Positions 1-6,767 of a stretch of 9,505 bases of DNA are shown here, piece by piece. Made by a program: the position numbers and the translations under genes. Source of the stretch: JBGPHT01 sp041484525 (GTDB taxonomy: Bacteria; Acidobacteriota; Terriglobia; Bryobacterales; Bryobacteraceae). Below the pieces are notes generated by a model. It was not told the origin of the DNA, made no database searches, and worked only from the letters and a program-made list of their open reading frames with translations. Each line of letters starts with the position of its first letter. Position 1 is the stretch's first letter. Location: contig JBGPHT010000228.1 of NCBI GenBank assembly GCA_041484525.1, positions 1 through 9,505 on the forward strand, given 5' to 3'.

Positions 1-1
1 G

Positions 2-591
2 TTGCGGGAGCGGATGCAGAAGTTCGGGCTGGAGCTACACCCGGAGAAGACGCGACCGATCGAGTTTGGGGGCTACGCGGAGGAAGGCCGGAAGCGGAGA
101 GGAGAGGGCAAACCCGAGACTTTCGATTTTCCGGGCTTCCCGCACATGTGCGGGAAGACCTGGAAGGGCAACTGGTTCACGATTCGGCGGCAGACCGTGA
201 AGAAGCGGGTGCGGAGCAAACTGCAAGCAGTCCAGCAGGAGTTTCGCCAGCGCTGGCATAAGCGGGTGGTCGAGAACGGGGAGTCTGGAGCTTCGCGAGG
301 TACTTGCCGCCCTGGCCGGAGCGCTGGCATAAGCGGGTGGTCGAGAACGGGGAGTGGTTGCGGCCGGTGGTGCAGGGATACTTCAACTATCATGCTGTGC
401 CGGGAAACTTCGCGGCCCTACGGACGTTCCAACGGGAGGTGGCCCGTATGTGGCTGGCGGCGCTCCGGCGTCGAAGCCAGCGAGACCGTCACTCGTGGGA
501 GCGGTTCCGTCCGATTGTGGATCGTTACCGGCCTCCGCCGCGAATTCTGCATCTACCAGGGGGTCGCTTCGACGCTATGCACCCGAGGTAA
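2..591 (+). pseudogene. ltrA: group II intron reverse transcriptase/maturase, 3' part, frameshifted
   Basis: This is the C-terminal part of an intron-encoded reverse transcriptase/maturase, which normally helps the intron RNA fold, splice and retrohome. The 5' part lies outside the window. The first frame (from 2) reads FGLELHPEKTRPIEFGGYA and then a GKPETFDFPGF block, the end of the RT domain running into the maturase (X) region, through about position 284. The family sequence then continues in another frame (from about 321 to the TAA at 589-591) with WLRPVVQGYFNYHAVPGN, the LAALRRRSQR block and PPPRILHLPGGRF, typical of maturase C-termini without an HNH endonuclease (bacterial class C-like). 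The break is a 71-bp insertion containing a second copy of a 36-bp segment. Removing 71 bp rejoins the frames exactly (QRWHKRVVENGEWLRP). As it stands the protein cannot be made whole, so it is a pseudogene or an assembly error. The stop abuts intron domain V, as expected. Confidence 0.88.
249..355 (+). repeat. 36-bp direct repeat pair, offset 71, disrupting the maturase
   Basis: Positions 249-284 and 320-355 are identical over 36 bp (start agcgctggcataagcgg). They are separated by 35 bp of sequence (285-319) with no counterpart in the maturase family. The flanking bases differ on both sides. The 71-bp period is not a multiple of three and accounts for the frameshift in the maturase ORF. Confidence 0.9.
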
Positions 592-665
592 GAGCCGTAT
601 GCGCTAGAGTGCGCTCGTACGGATCCGTGCGGGGGGCGCCCGGCAACGGACGTCCCTACCGCGAC
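592..665 (+). ncRNA. group II intron domains V and VI (intron 3' end)
   Basis: Directly after the maturase stop is a domain V hairpin. Arm 592-599 (gagccgta, containing the AGC triad) pairs with 618-625 (tacggatc), and an upper stem 601-604/611-614 sits above a bulge. Domain VI follows: 629-632 pairs with 659-662 and 634-636 with 654-656, leaving A658 bulged as the likely branch-point adenosine, 7 nt before the proposed 3' splice end at C665 (…ccgcgac). Two oddities are visible. The triad G594 faces A623 instead of the usual U. The domain V cap is the 6-nt tagagt closed by a U-U mismatch rather than a clean GNRA tetraloop. Both may mean decay. The boundary at 665 is inferred from family pattern; the 5' end is outside the window. 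Confidence 0.75.
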
Positions 666-708
666 TGGACGCGGATAAGAAAAAAACGGAGGCTCCTGCA
701 GTTGTTTT

Positions 709-738
709 ATCGGTGTCTATCGGTGTCCATCTGCGGCC
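709..738. repeat. short 10-bp tandem repeat (about 3 units)
   Basis: Three consecutive 10-mers, atcggtgtct, atcggtgtcc and the diverged atctgcggcc, lie between the intron end and the stop codon of the SAM hydrolase gene. From memory, similar 'atcggtgt-c-atcggtgt' runs recur between genes in many environmental high-GC genomes. That is recall, not something this window shows. The rest of 666-746 holds no gene; it has a 7-A run (680-686) but no convincing terminator stem. Confidence 0.5.
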
Positions 739-746
739 CAAAATGT

Positions 747-1535
747 TTACCAGATCATTAACTCTGCCGGTCCGCCCGCTGCGCATCCAATCTTCTTCGC
801 GGCCGAATCTTCCGCCAGCGACACTTCCAGGTAGCCCGAGCTTCCCACGATCAGGAACAGTTCGCCGGGGCCGCCCTCGGCGTAGTTACGGGCCAGTACG
901 TCCACATGCTGCGGGCCGATCGCCATCGAAAAATGCACCTTGTCGAGGTCGGGGAAATCCGCGCAGCGGAAGTTGGTGATGATGTTGCCGAAGCGGTCGA
1001 TCTTCAGAACGCGGCCGACCCAGGTGCGCTTGCCGGTGCGCTGCGGCTTCTCGAAACCGGGTTTTAGGTAGTCGTCGATCGGCTTCCCGAAGCTGGCGGG
1101 GCGGACGCCCGAAGCCAGGTGCGCGGCCACGGGCGCGAAAATGTCGCGGCCGTGGAACGTGCGGCTGACGGGCTGCAGAAAGTAGCGTTCGTTCGAAACC
1201 AGGCGCACCTTCGACTTCCCTTCGGAGCAGATCATCGCCAGCACGCCGTTGTCCGGCGCCACAAAATATTGCCCACCGGCTTCGACCAGGATGGGGCGGC
1301 GGGCGCTGCCGACGCCGGGATCCACCACCACCACGTGCACCGTCTTCTTCGGGAAATAACGCCAGGCCTGGGCGATGGTATAAGCGCCTTCGCCGATCTG
1401 GAACGGCGGGATGTCATGCGTGATGTCGACGATCTGCGCCTGCGGGCAGATGCTGAGGATCACGCCCTTCATGGTGCCGGCGTAGTGATCGGAAAGGCCG
1501 AAATCGGTGGTCAAAGTCAGAATTGGTCTGAGCAT
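747..1535 (-). CDS. SAM hydrolase / SAM hydroxide adenosyltransferase (DUF62)
   Basis: A 262-aa protein of the DUF62 family, related to fluorinases and chlorinases. These enzymes use water or hydroxide to split S-adenosylmethionine into adenosine and methionine in the cytoplasm; the cellular role is still unclear. Signature motifs are all present: LTTDFG (residues 8-13), VDPGVG (71-76), APDNG (93-97), FHGRDIFAP (127-135), RFGNIITN (181-188) and GSSGYLE (231-237). The Asp-Arg-His catalytic set known from the family maps to D72, R79 and H128. There is no halide-site evidence of a halogenase, so hydrolase is preferred. Full length for the family. The start ATG (1535-1533) gives the canonical N-terminus MLRPILTLTTDFG. 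There is no Shine-Dalgarno, and a TATTTT -10-like box lies 4 nt upstream, suggesting a leaderless transcript. It is divergent from the cysteine desulfurase with 17 bp between start codons. Confidence 0.92.
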   Translation of the reverse strand: MLRPILTLTTDFGLSDHYAGTMKGVILSICPQAQIVDITHDIPPFQIGEGAYTIAQAWRYFPKKTVHVVVVDPGVGSARRPILVEAGGQYFVAPDNGVLAMICSEGKSKVRLVSNERYFLQPVSRTFHGRDIFAPVAAHLASGVRPASFGKPIDDYLKPGFEKPQRTGKRTWVGRVLKIDRFGNIITNFRCADFPDLDKVHFSMAIGPQHVDVLARNYAEGGPGELFLIVGSSGYLEVSLAEDSAAKKIGCAAGGPAELMIW

Positions 1536-1552
1536 GGGTAAAATAGAGAAAA
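1536..1552. promoter_or_regulatory. 17-bp divergent start region with back-to-back -10-like boxes
   Basis: The whole gap between two divergent start codons is 17 bp and AT-rich. On the plus strand it contains TAAAAT (1539-1544), 8 nt before the GTG at 1553. On the minus strand TATTTT (1545-1540) lies 4 nt before the ATG at 1535. No good -35 was found for either. If the boxes are used, both transcripts would begin at or very near the start codon, and polymerase could not occupy both at once. Confidence 0.4.
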
Positions 1553-2707
1553 GTGCAGCGCTTCTATTTCGACCACAACGCCACCACCCCCGTCGCTCCG
1601 GAAGTTCTGGAGACGCTGGTGGAGTGTCTCGGTCAAGTGTATGGTAACGCGTCCAGCATCCACTATTTCGGCCAGGCGGCGAAGCAGAAGGTGGAAGCGG
1701 CGCGGCGGCAACTGGCGGCGCTGATCAACGCTAACCCGGCGAACATTGTGTTCACGGGCGGCGGCACGGAAGCCAACAACCTCGCCATTCTGGGCGTGGT
1801 TCGTGCGGCGCCGGGTGCGTCGAAGCACGTCGTGACTACGGCCATCGAGCACACCGCCGTGCTCTCGCCCTGCGCTCAACTGGAGCGGGAGGGCGTGGCG
1901 GTGACGCGCGTCAAGGTGGGTGCGAGCGGCGTGGCGGACCCCGACGACATGCGGCGCGCGCTGCGGCCGGATACGGTGCTGGTCTCCGTGATGCATGCCA
2001 ACAACGAAATCGGGACGGTGCAGCCGGTCGCCGAAATCGGCCGCATCGCGCGCCAAGCCGGCATGGCCTTCCATGTGGATGGTGTGCAGGCGCTAGGCAG
2101 GCTGCCGGTGGATGTGGAGGCGCTCGGCGCGGATCTCTACACCGCCAGCGGGCACAAGCTGTATGCGCCCAAAGGCGTCGGCGCCCTGTATGTTCGGAAG
2201 GGCGTGAAGCTGGCTCCGGTGCTGTTCGGCGGCCACCACGAGCGCGATCGCCGGCCGGGCACGGAGAATGTTCCGGGGATCGCGGCGTTCGGCGCGGCGG
2301 CGGAGCTGGCGGGCCGGCACTTGACCGGCGACTCTGAAAGGCTGGCGGAATTGCGCGATCGCCTCGAGGCCACCGTGCTGAGTCGCGTTGCCGAAGCCGG
2401 CATCAACGGTGCGCGCTCTACAAGGACGCCGAACACCAGCAACTTGTACTTCGACGGCATCGACGCGGAGGCGCTGACGATCGCGCTCGATCTCCGCGGC
2501 TTCGCGGTTTCGACGGGGGCTGCCTGTTCGAGCGGCGCTATTGCGCCCTCCCACGTGCTGACCGCGATCGGCCTGTCGAGCGACCGCGCGCGCTCCAGTC
2601 TGCGGATTTCGCTCGGCCGGTCGAACACCGTCGAACAAGTGGACGCGCTGGCAGACGCGCTGGCGGCTTCGGTGGCGCACCTGCGCAGGATCTCGGTGCA
2701 TGCCTGA
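1553..2707 (+). CDS. cysteine desulfurase, group I (NifS/IscS/YrvO-like)
   Basis: A 384-aa PLP enzyme that turns L-cysteine into alanine and leaves a persulfide on its active-site cysteine for delivery to acceptors. Visible motifs: FDHNATTP (6-13), GNASSIHYFG (31-40), FTGGGTEANN (67-76, phosphate binding), IEH (98-100, His stacking on PLP), HVDGVQ (174-179), SGHK with the Schiff-base K202, RPGTENV (234-240), and the flexible-loop active site GAACSSG with C325. The loop is the longer group I form. The start is GTG at 1553, since the conserved YFDHNATT begins five residues in; only a weak agaga precedes it. Its 3' end overlaps mnmA by 8 bp, which suggests it is the dedicated sulfur donor for MnmA, as YrvO is for MnmA in Bacillus. 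A general iron-sulfur-cluster role (IscS) cannot be excluded; no iscU or iscA is adjacent. Confidence 0.95.
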   Translation: MQRFYFDHNATTPVAPEVLETLVECLGQVYGNASSIHYFGQAAKQKVEAARRQLAALINANPANIVFTGGGTEANNLAILGVVRAAPGASKHVVTTAIEHTAVLSPCAQLEREGVAVTRVKVGASGVADPDDMRRALRPDTVLVSVMHANNEIGTVQPVAEIGRIARQAGMAFHVDGVQALGRLPVDVEALGADLYTASGHKLYAPKGVGALYVRKGVKLAPVLFGGHHERDRRPGTENVPGIAAFGAAAELAGRHLTGDSERLAELRDRLEATVLSRVAEAGINGARSTRTPNTSNLYFDGIDAEALTIALDLRGFAVSTGAACSSGAIAPSHVLTAIGLSSDRARSSLRISLGRSNTVEQVDALADALAASVAHLRRISVHA

Positions 2708-3803
2708 TACGATACCTATTGCTGTCGCCATGAGCGGCGGCGTCGACAGTTCCGTGGTGGCGGCGATGCTGGTGCGCGAGGGCCGCAACATCGTCGGCAT
2801 GACGATGCAGCTCTGGAACCAGCGCCGTCTGCCGGAGCTTTCGGTGGAGGGCGCGACGGGCCGGTGCTGCTCGCTCGACGACGTGTACGACGCGCGGCAC
2901 GTGGCGGAGCAGATCGGGGTGCCGTACTACGTGGTGAACTTCGAGCGGCAGTTCGAAGAGCACGTGGTGAAGCCGTTCGTCGAGGAATACCTGGCCGGGC
3001 GCACGCCGATTCCGTGCACGCTGTGCAACAACTACATCAAGTTCGACCGCTTCCTCGAAATGGCCGACGCGGTTGGCGCGCGCATGATCGCCACCGGTCA
3101 CTACGCGCGCATCCGTTACGATGAGGCTTCGGGACGGCACCAGTTGATGCGAGGTGTGGATGAATCCAAGGACCAGACCTACTTTTTGTTCGGCCTCACG
3201 CAGGAACAATTGGCGCGAACCATGTTTCCGTTGGGCGGCCTGACCAAGACCGAGACGCGGGACCTGGCCCGCGAAATGGGGCTCGCGGTGGCGGCCAAGG
3301 GCGACAGCCAGGAGATCTGCTTCGTGCCCAACGGTGATTACGCCGGGTTCCTCGATGCCTACTTGCGGGACACCGGTGTCGAGCGGACCGCAACGCACGG
3401 CGAAATCGTGACGGAGGACGGGCGGGTCCTCGGCAAGCACGATGGAGTGCATCACTTCACGGTCGGCCAGCGGCGCGGTCTCGGCATCGCGACCGGCGAG
3501 CCGTTGTACGTGATCGCGACCGAGCCCGCGACGCAGCGAGTGGTCGTCGGCGGGAACAACGAGTTGCTCCGCGGCCGGCTACTGACCGAGAACGTGAACT
3601 GGATCTCGATCTCGGGCGCCGACCAACCGGTGCGGGCACAGGTGAAGATCCGGAACAAGCACCATGCTGCCCCGGCGACGTTGAGCGCCACGGACAGCGG
3701 AGTCGAAGTGATCTTCGATGAGCCGCAGCGCGCCGTGACACCGGGCCAGGCCGCCGTGTTCTACGACGGCGACCTGGTGCTGGGCGGCGGCTGGATCGTG
3801 TAG
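2700..3803 (+). CDS. mnmA: tRNA-uridine 2-sulfurtransferase MnmA
   Basis: A 367-aa cytoplasmic tRNA-modifying enzyme. It adenylates C2 of the wobble uridine (U34) of Lys, Glu and Gln tRNAs and inserts sulfur to give 2-thiouridine. The N-terminal PP-loop is AMSGGVDSS (10-18). It is followed by MTMQLWN (34-40), TPIPCTLCNNYIKF (102-115), ATGHYAR (131-137), SKDQTYFLFGL (156-166) and GDSQEICFVP (201-210). C109 and C207 match the E. coli catalytic pair C102/C199 in context and spacing. The C-terminal beta-barrel has HHFTVGQRRGLGI (251-263) and ends in a typical PGQAAVFYDGD…GGGWI. The start ATG at 2700 lies inside the desulfurase gene (8-bp overlap), with an AGGA at 2687-2690 nine nt upstream, so translational coupling is likely. 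Length is normal and no defects are seen. Confidence 0.97.
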   Translation: MPDTIPIAVAMSGGVDSSVVAAMLVREGRNIVGMTMQLWNQRRLPELSVEGATGRCCSLDDVYDARHVAEQIGVPYYVVNFERQFEEHVVKPFVEEYLAGRTPIPCTLCNNYIKFDRFLEMADAVGARMIATGHYARIRYDEASGRHQLMRGVDESKDQTYFLFGLTQEQLARTMFPLGGLTKTETRDLAREMGLAVAAKGDSQEICFVPNGDYAGFLDAYLRDTGVERTATHGEIVTEDGRVLGKHDGVHHFTVGQRRGLGIATGEPLYVIATEPATQRVVVGGNNELLRGRLLTENVNWISISGADQPVRAQVKIRNKHHAAPATLSATDSGVEVIFDEPQRAVTPGQAAVFYDGDLVLGGGWIV

Positions 3804-3872
3804 GGCATTGCAATGCAGGCCGACTTTCCCTGGTCCGGTCGTGGTACGTTGCCCTAACTCCGAAATCGGGAA
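3804..3872. other. convergent intergenic gap with a 12-bp perfect palindrome
   Basis: This 69-bp gap lies between the converging mnmA and acyltransferase genes. A perfect palindrome gcattgcaatgc occupies 3805-3816, right after the mnmA stop. It has no loop and no following U-run, so it is not a normal intrinsic terminator. I see no other structure that could terminate either gene. Confidence 0.4.
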
Positions 3873-4796
3873 CTACAAGATCTTGCTCTGCCCGGCGGGA
3901 GACCGCACTCCCTCGTACAGCGAAGGCTCGCCCGGCGGGCGCGTTTTCCAGCGGCGGTGAATCCAGAGCCATTGATCCGGATACTCGCGGATCACCTCTT
4001 CCAGGCGCGATTGCAGGACCTCGGTGTCGCGTGCGGCGTCGCCAGTCATCGCCACCGGCGGGTAGAAGCGGAGCACATAGCGCCCCTCGCTCTCCGACCA
4101 CAGCGCAAACCCGGGTATCACGGCGGCGCCCGAGTGCGCTGCGAGCTTGGCGAAACCGGTCGAGGCGCAGGCGGGGAGCCCGAAGAAATCGACGAAGACG
4201 CCGGAATCGGGCGCGGCGTTCTGGTCGATGAGGAGTCCCACGGCCTGGTTGGCGGCGAGCGCTTTCAAAATGGCGCGGGCGTAATCCTTTTTGTAGATGG
4301 GCCGGTTGCCGGAGAGCGCGCGGCGGCGCTCGACCAGTCGGTCGATCATCGGGTTATCCAGCGGACGTACGACCACGTGCATCGGAGCCCGCATCAGAGC
4401 GTGCGCATAGGCGCTGAGCTCCCAGTTGCCCAAATGGGCGGTGGCGAAGAGCACGCCGCGCCCCTCGGCCATGGCGCGGTCGAAGTGCTCGACACCTTCG
4501 TAACGGATCCATTGGTCAACGTTCGACGGCGCGATCGAGGGAAACCTGGCGAAGGAGACCAGCAGGCGCGCGATGGAACGAAAAACGCCACTGGTGATAT
4601 CCGCGGCATCGGCGGCTGGGAGCGCCAGCGAAAGATTGCGGTACGCTACCTGGCGCAGGCGGGGGAGTGCCAGATCGAGCAGGCCGGTGTAGCCACGGGC
4701 CAGCGCGTGCGCCACAGGCAGCGGCGTGAAGCGAAGGGACGCCAGGACGAAACGCGCGAGCGCATATTCCAGACCGTTGCGAATTGGGCCGCGCAT
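3873..4796 (-). CDS. lysophospholipid / lipid A-type acyltransferase (LpxL/HtrB family)
   Basis: A 307-aa membrane-associated acyltransferase of the LpxL/HtrB (LABLAT) type. These enzymes add an acyl chain to lipid A precursors or related glycolipids at the inner membrane. The catalytic HX4E motif is HLGNWE (H121, E126). Other family blocks are RPLDNPMIDRLVERRR (144-159), LLIDQNAAPDSGVFVDFFG (188-206) and the C-terminal QWLWIHRRWKTRPPGE (275-290). The N-terminus has only modest hydrophobicity (11-42). The frame is open further upstream, to an ATG at 4868, but the start at 4796 is preferred. It forms a TGATG overlap with the moaA stop, its N-terminus resembles the family, and the extra 24 residues would lie wholly within moaA. 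It is the last gene of the nadA-moaA operon, with no obvious functional link to it. The exact acceptor lipid cannot be read from sequence. Confidence 0.85.
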   Translation of the reverse strand: MRGPIRNGLEYALARFVLASLRFTPLPVAHALARGYTGLLDLALPRLRQVAYRNLSLALPAADAADITSGVFRSIARLLVSFARFPSIAPSNVDQWIRYEGVEHFDRAMAEGRGVLFATAHLGNWELSAYAHALMRAPMHVVVRPLDNPMIDRLVERRRALSGNRPIYKKDYARAILKALAANQAVGLLIDQNAAPDSGVFVDFFGLPACASTGFAKLAAHSGAAVIPGFALWSESEGRYVLRFYPPVAMTGDAARDTEVLQSRLEEVIREYPDQWLWIHRRWKTRPPGEPSLYEGVRSPAGQSKIL

Positions 4797-5779
4797 CACC
4801 CGCCGATGGAATACATCGGCCGCGGAGGAGCGACGAACTTTGCCGAGTTGATCTCGTGCCCTTCCCACTTCGCCGACACGCAGCGCCGGATGGTCGCCGC
4901 GATTTCGATGTCCGGTGCGCCGCTGCGGAGTAGCGTCTTGACGTCCGTCTCTTCGATTGCGAACAGACAGTAGCGCAACTTGCCATCGGCCGTGATCCGG
5001 ATGCGGTTGCAGTTGCCGCAGAACGGCCGGCTGATGCTGGCGATGATACCGACGCGTCCGCCGCCATCGGCGTAATCGTACTCGGTGGCGGGCGCCCGCC
5101 GGTCCGGATCGGCGATCGGAACCAGCGGGCTGATTTCGCGCGAGAGAGTCTCAATGATGTCGGACGCGAGCAGCACCTTCGACCGGTCCCAGAGGTTTTG
5201 CGCGTCGAGCGGCATGAATTCGATGTACCGCACTTCGAAGCCGTTGTCGCGGGCGAAGCGAGCCAGCGGAACGATGTCGGGTTCGAGCAGATCCTTCACC
5301 GCCACGGCGTTGAGCTTGGTGGCGAATCCGAGCCGGCGGCATTCCACCAGGCCCGCCAGGACCTTCTCGATATCATCGCGGCGTGTGATCTTGAGAAAGC
5401 GTGCGCGGTCGAGCGTGTCGATGTGAACGTTGAGGCGTCGCAGGCCGGCGTCATAGAGCGGCCCGGCAAGTTCGGGGAGGAGCACGCCATTCGTGGTCAG
5501 CGCAAGGTCCCGGATGCCCGGGATGGCGGCCAGGCGGCGGATCAGCACGGGAAGGTCGCGGCGTACCAGCGGCTCCCCGCCGGTGACCCGAAGCTTGGTG
5601 ACGCCGAGCGTGACGGCGATGCGGACGAAGCGCTCGATCTCTTCGAAATCCAGGATCTCGCTACGGTCGACGAACTGCACGTCCTTTTCCGGCATGCAGT
5701 AAAAGCAGCGGATATTACAGCGGTCGGTGACGCTGATTCGCAGGTTGTCGTGCAGCCGGCCGTAGGAGTCGGTGAGCAT
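4796..5779 (-). CDS. moaA: GTP 3',8-cyclase MoaA
   Basis: A 327-aa radical SAM enzyme that, with MoaC, converts GTP to cyclic pyranopterin monophosphate, the first step of molybdenum cofactor synthesis. The N-terminal radical SAM [4Fe-4S] site is CNIRCFYCMP (C21, C25, C28). The SAM-binding TGGEP lies at 66-70 and TTNG at 95-98. The second, substrate-binding cluster site is FCGNCNRIRITADGKLRYC (C254, C257, C271). The protein ends in Gly-Gly (326-327), the di-glycine tail needed for MoaA activity. All key residues are intact and the length is normal. It is coupled to nadA upstream (TAATG, 1-nt overlap at 5779) and to the acyltransferase downstream (TGATG at 4796). No other moa/moe gene is in the window, so the rest of the pathway must be elsewhere. 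Confidence 0.97.
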   Translation of the reverse strand: MLTDSYGRLHDNLRISVTDRCNIRCFYCMPEKDVQFVDRSEILDFEEIERFVRIAVTLGVTKLRVTGGEPLVRRDLPVLIRRLAAIPGIRDLALTTNGVLLPELAGPLYDAGLRRLNVHIDTLDRARFLKITRRDDIEKVLAGLVECRRLGFATKLNAVAVKDLLEPDIVPLARFARDNGFEVRYIEFMPLDAQNLWDRSKVLLASDIIETLSREISPLVPIADPDRRAPATEYDYADGGGRVGIIASISRPFCGNCNRIRITADGKLRYCLFAIEETDVKTLLRSGAPDIEIAATIRRCVSAKWEGHEINSAKFVAPPRPMYSIGG

Positions 5780-6708
5780 TATTTCACAGCCAGCATGCGC
5801 TCGAGCGGCACCAGCGCGCGGCGCATGATCTCCTCCGGCAGTTCCACTCGGGGAGTCAGGTTCCGCAGGCAGTCGCGCAGTTTATCGAGCGTGTTCAGCT
5901 TCATGTAGGGGCACTCGGAACAGTTGCAGTTCTCGTTGGCAACGAAGTAGAACCGCTTCCCGGGAGCCACGCGCGCCAGCGAAAACTGCACGCCGCTCTC
6001 CGTCATCACGATAAACTCCCGGGCGTCCGACTTCGCGCACCATTCGATGATGGCAGATGTAGAGCCCACGAAATCGGCCATGTCCAGCACCGCCTCGGGG
6101 CACTCGGGATGCGCCACCACTTTGGCTGCCGGATGTTCCACGCGCGCCTCCACCAGGCGGCGGGCCGGGAACGTCGCGTGCACGATGCAGGTGCCCTGCC
6201 AGATCTGCATGTTCTCGCGGCCGGTCTGGCGCTGCACGTAGTTGCCAAGATTGGCGTCCGGCAGAAACAGAATCGGCTTTTCGGGCGGAATCGAATTCAC
6301 GATGTCGACGGCATTGCGCGACGTGCAGAGAATATCGCTTTCCGCCTTCACTTCGATGGACGTGTTGATGTAGCTGACGATCGTGTAGTCCGGATGATTG
6401 CGCCGGAATTCGCGGATGGGCTCGACCGGACAGCCCTCCACAAGGCTGCAAGAGGCGTCGCGGTCGGGCACTACGACCGTGCGCGCCGGGTTCAGCACCT
6501 TGGCCGTCTCCGCCATGAACCAGACGCCGCAGAAGGCAATCACGTCGCCGTCGAAATCGCGCGCCTTGCGCGCCAGTTCGAGGCTGTCGCCCACGACATC
6601 GGCCAATTCCTGAATCTCGGCCGCCTGGTAATGGTGCGCGAGCAGAATGGCCTTCCGCTGGTGTTTCAGCTCCAGAATCTCGTCGGCGATAGTGGTTGCA
6701 ACAAGCAT
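5779..6708 (-). CDS. nadA: quinolinate synthase NadA
   Basis: A 309-aa [4Fe-4S] enzyme that condenses iminoaspartate (from NadB) with dihydroxyacetone phosphate to give quinolinate, the entry to de novo NAD synthesis. Diagnostic features are LAHHYQ (23-28), GDSLELA (40-46), FCGVWFMAETAKVL (59-72), PDRDASCSLV (81-90), WQGTCIVHATF (170-180), HPECP (200-204), GSTSAII (215-221) and CSECPYMKLNTL (263-274). The three cluster ligands are expected to be C87, C174 and C266; the 87-residue gap between the first two equals that in E. coli NadA (C113, C200). The compact length fits the shorter class of NadA. The start ATG at 6708 gives the expected N-terminus. No Shine-Dalgarno is visible (a run of C precedes it). 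First gene of the three-gene minus-strand operon; no nadB or nadC lies in the window. Confidence 0.97.
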   Translation of the reverse strand: MLVATTIADEILELKHQRKAILLAHHYQAAEIQELADVVGDSLELARKARDFDGDVIAFCGVWFMAETAKVLNPARTVVVPDRDASCSLVEGCPVEPIREFRRNHPDYTIVSYINTSIEVKAESDILCTSRNAVDIVNSIPPEKPILFLPDANLGNYVQRQTGRENMQIWQGTCIVHATFPARRLVEARVEHPAAKVVAHPECPEAVLDMADFVGSTSAIIEWCAKSDAREFIVMTESGVQFSLARVAPGKRFYFVANENCNCSECPYMKLNTLDKLRDCLRNLTPRVELPEEIMRRALVPLERMLAVK

Positions 6709-6734
6709 GGGGGAAGTGGATTGAGTCTCGATTC

Positions 6735-6740
6735 ATTTTA
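6735..6740 (-). promoter_or_regulatory. candidate -10 box for the nadA-moaA-acyltransferase operon
   Basis: The minus strand reads TAAAAT at 6740-6735, which would start transcription near 6728, about 20 nt before the nadA ATG. The -35 position has no good match (gcgatt at 17-bp spacing). The region overlaps the upstream side of the divergent VWFA gene, so the two transcription units may interfere. Confidence 0.35.
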
Positions 6741-6767
6741 GCAGTCCGCCATGAGAGAATCGCACTG

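Noticed and set aside
680..696. Possible intrinsic terminator for the SAM hydrolase gene (T-run on the minus strand after ggagcctcc)
   Set aside because: The T-run of seven is real, but the stem would be only 3 bp with a 3-nt loop, too weak to call.
2538..3455. Long open frame (305 codons) on the minus strand inside mnmA
   Set aside because: It is fully antisense to a clear mnmA, rich in Arg, His and Ala without any family motif, and typical of open antisense frames in GC-rich genes.
3957..4973. Long open frame (338 codons) on the plus strand across the acyltransferase and moaA
   Set aside because: It is antisense to two genes with intact catalytic motifs, with low-complexity composition and no recognisable domain.
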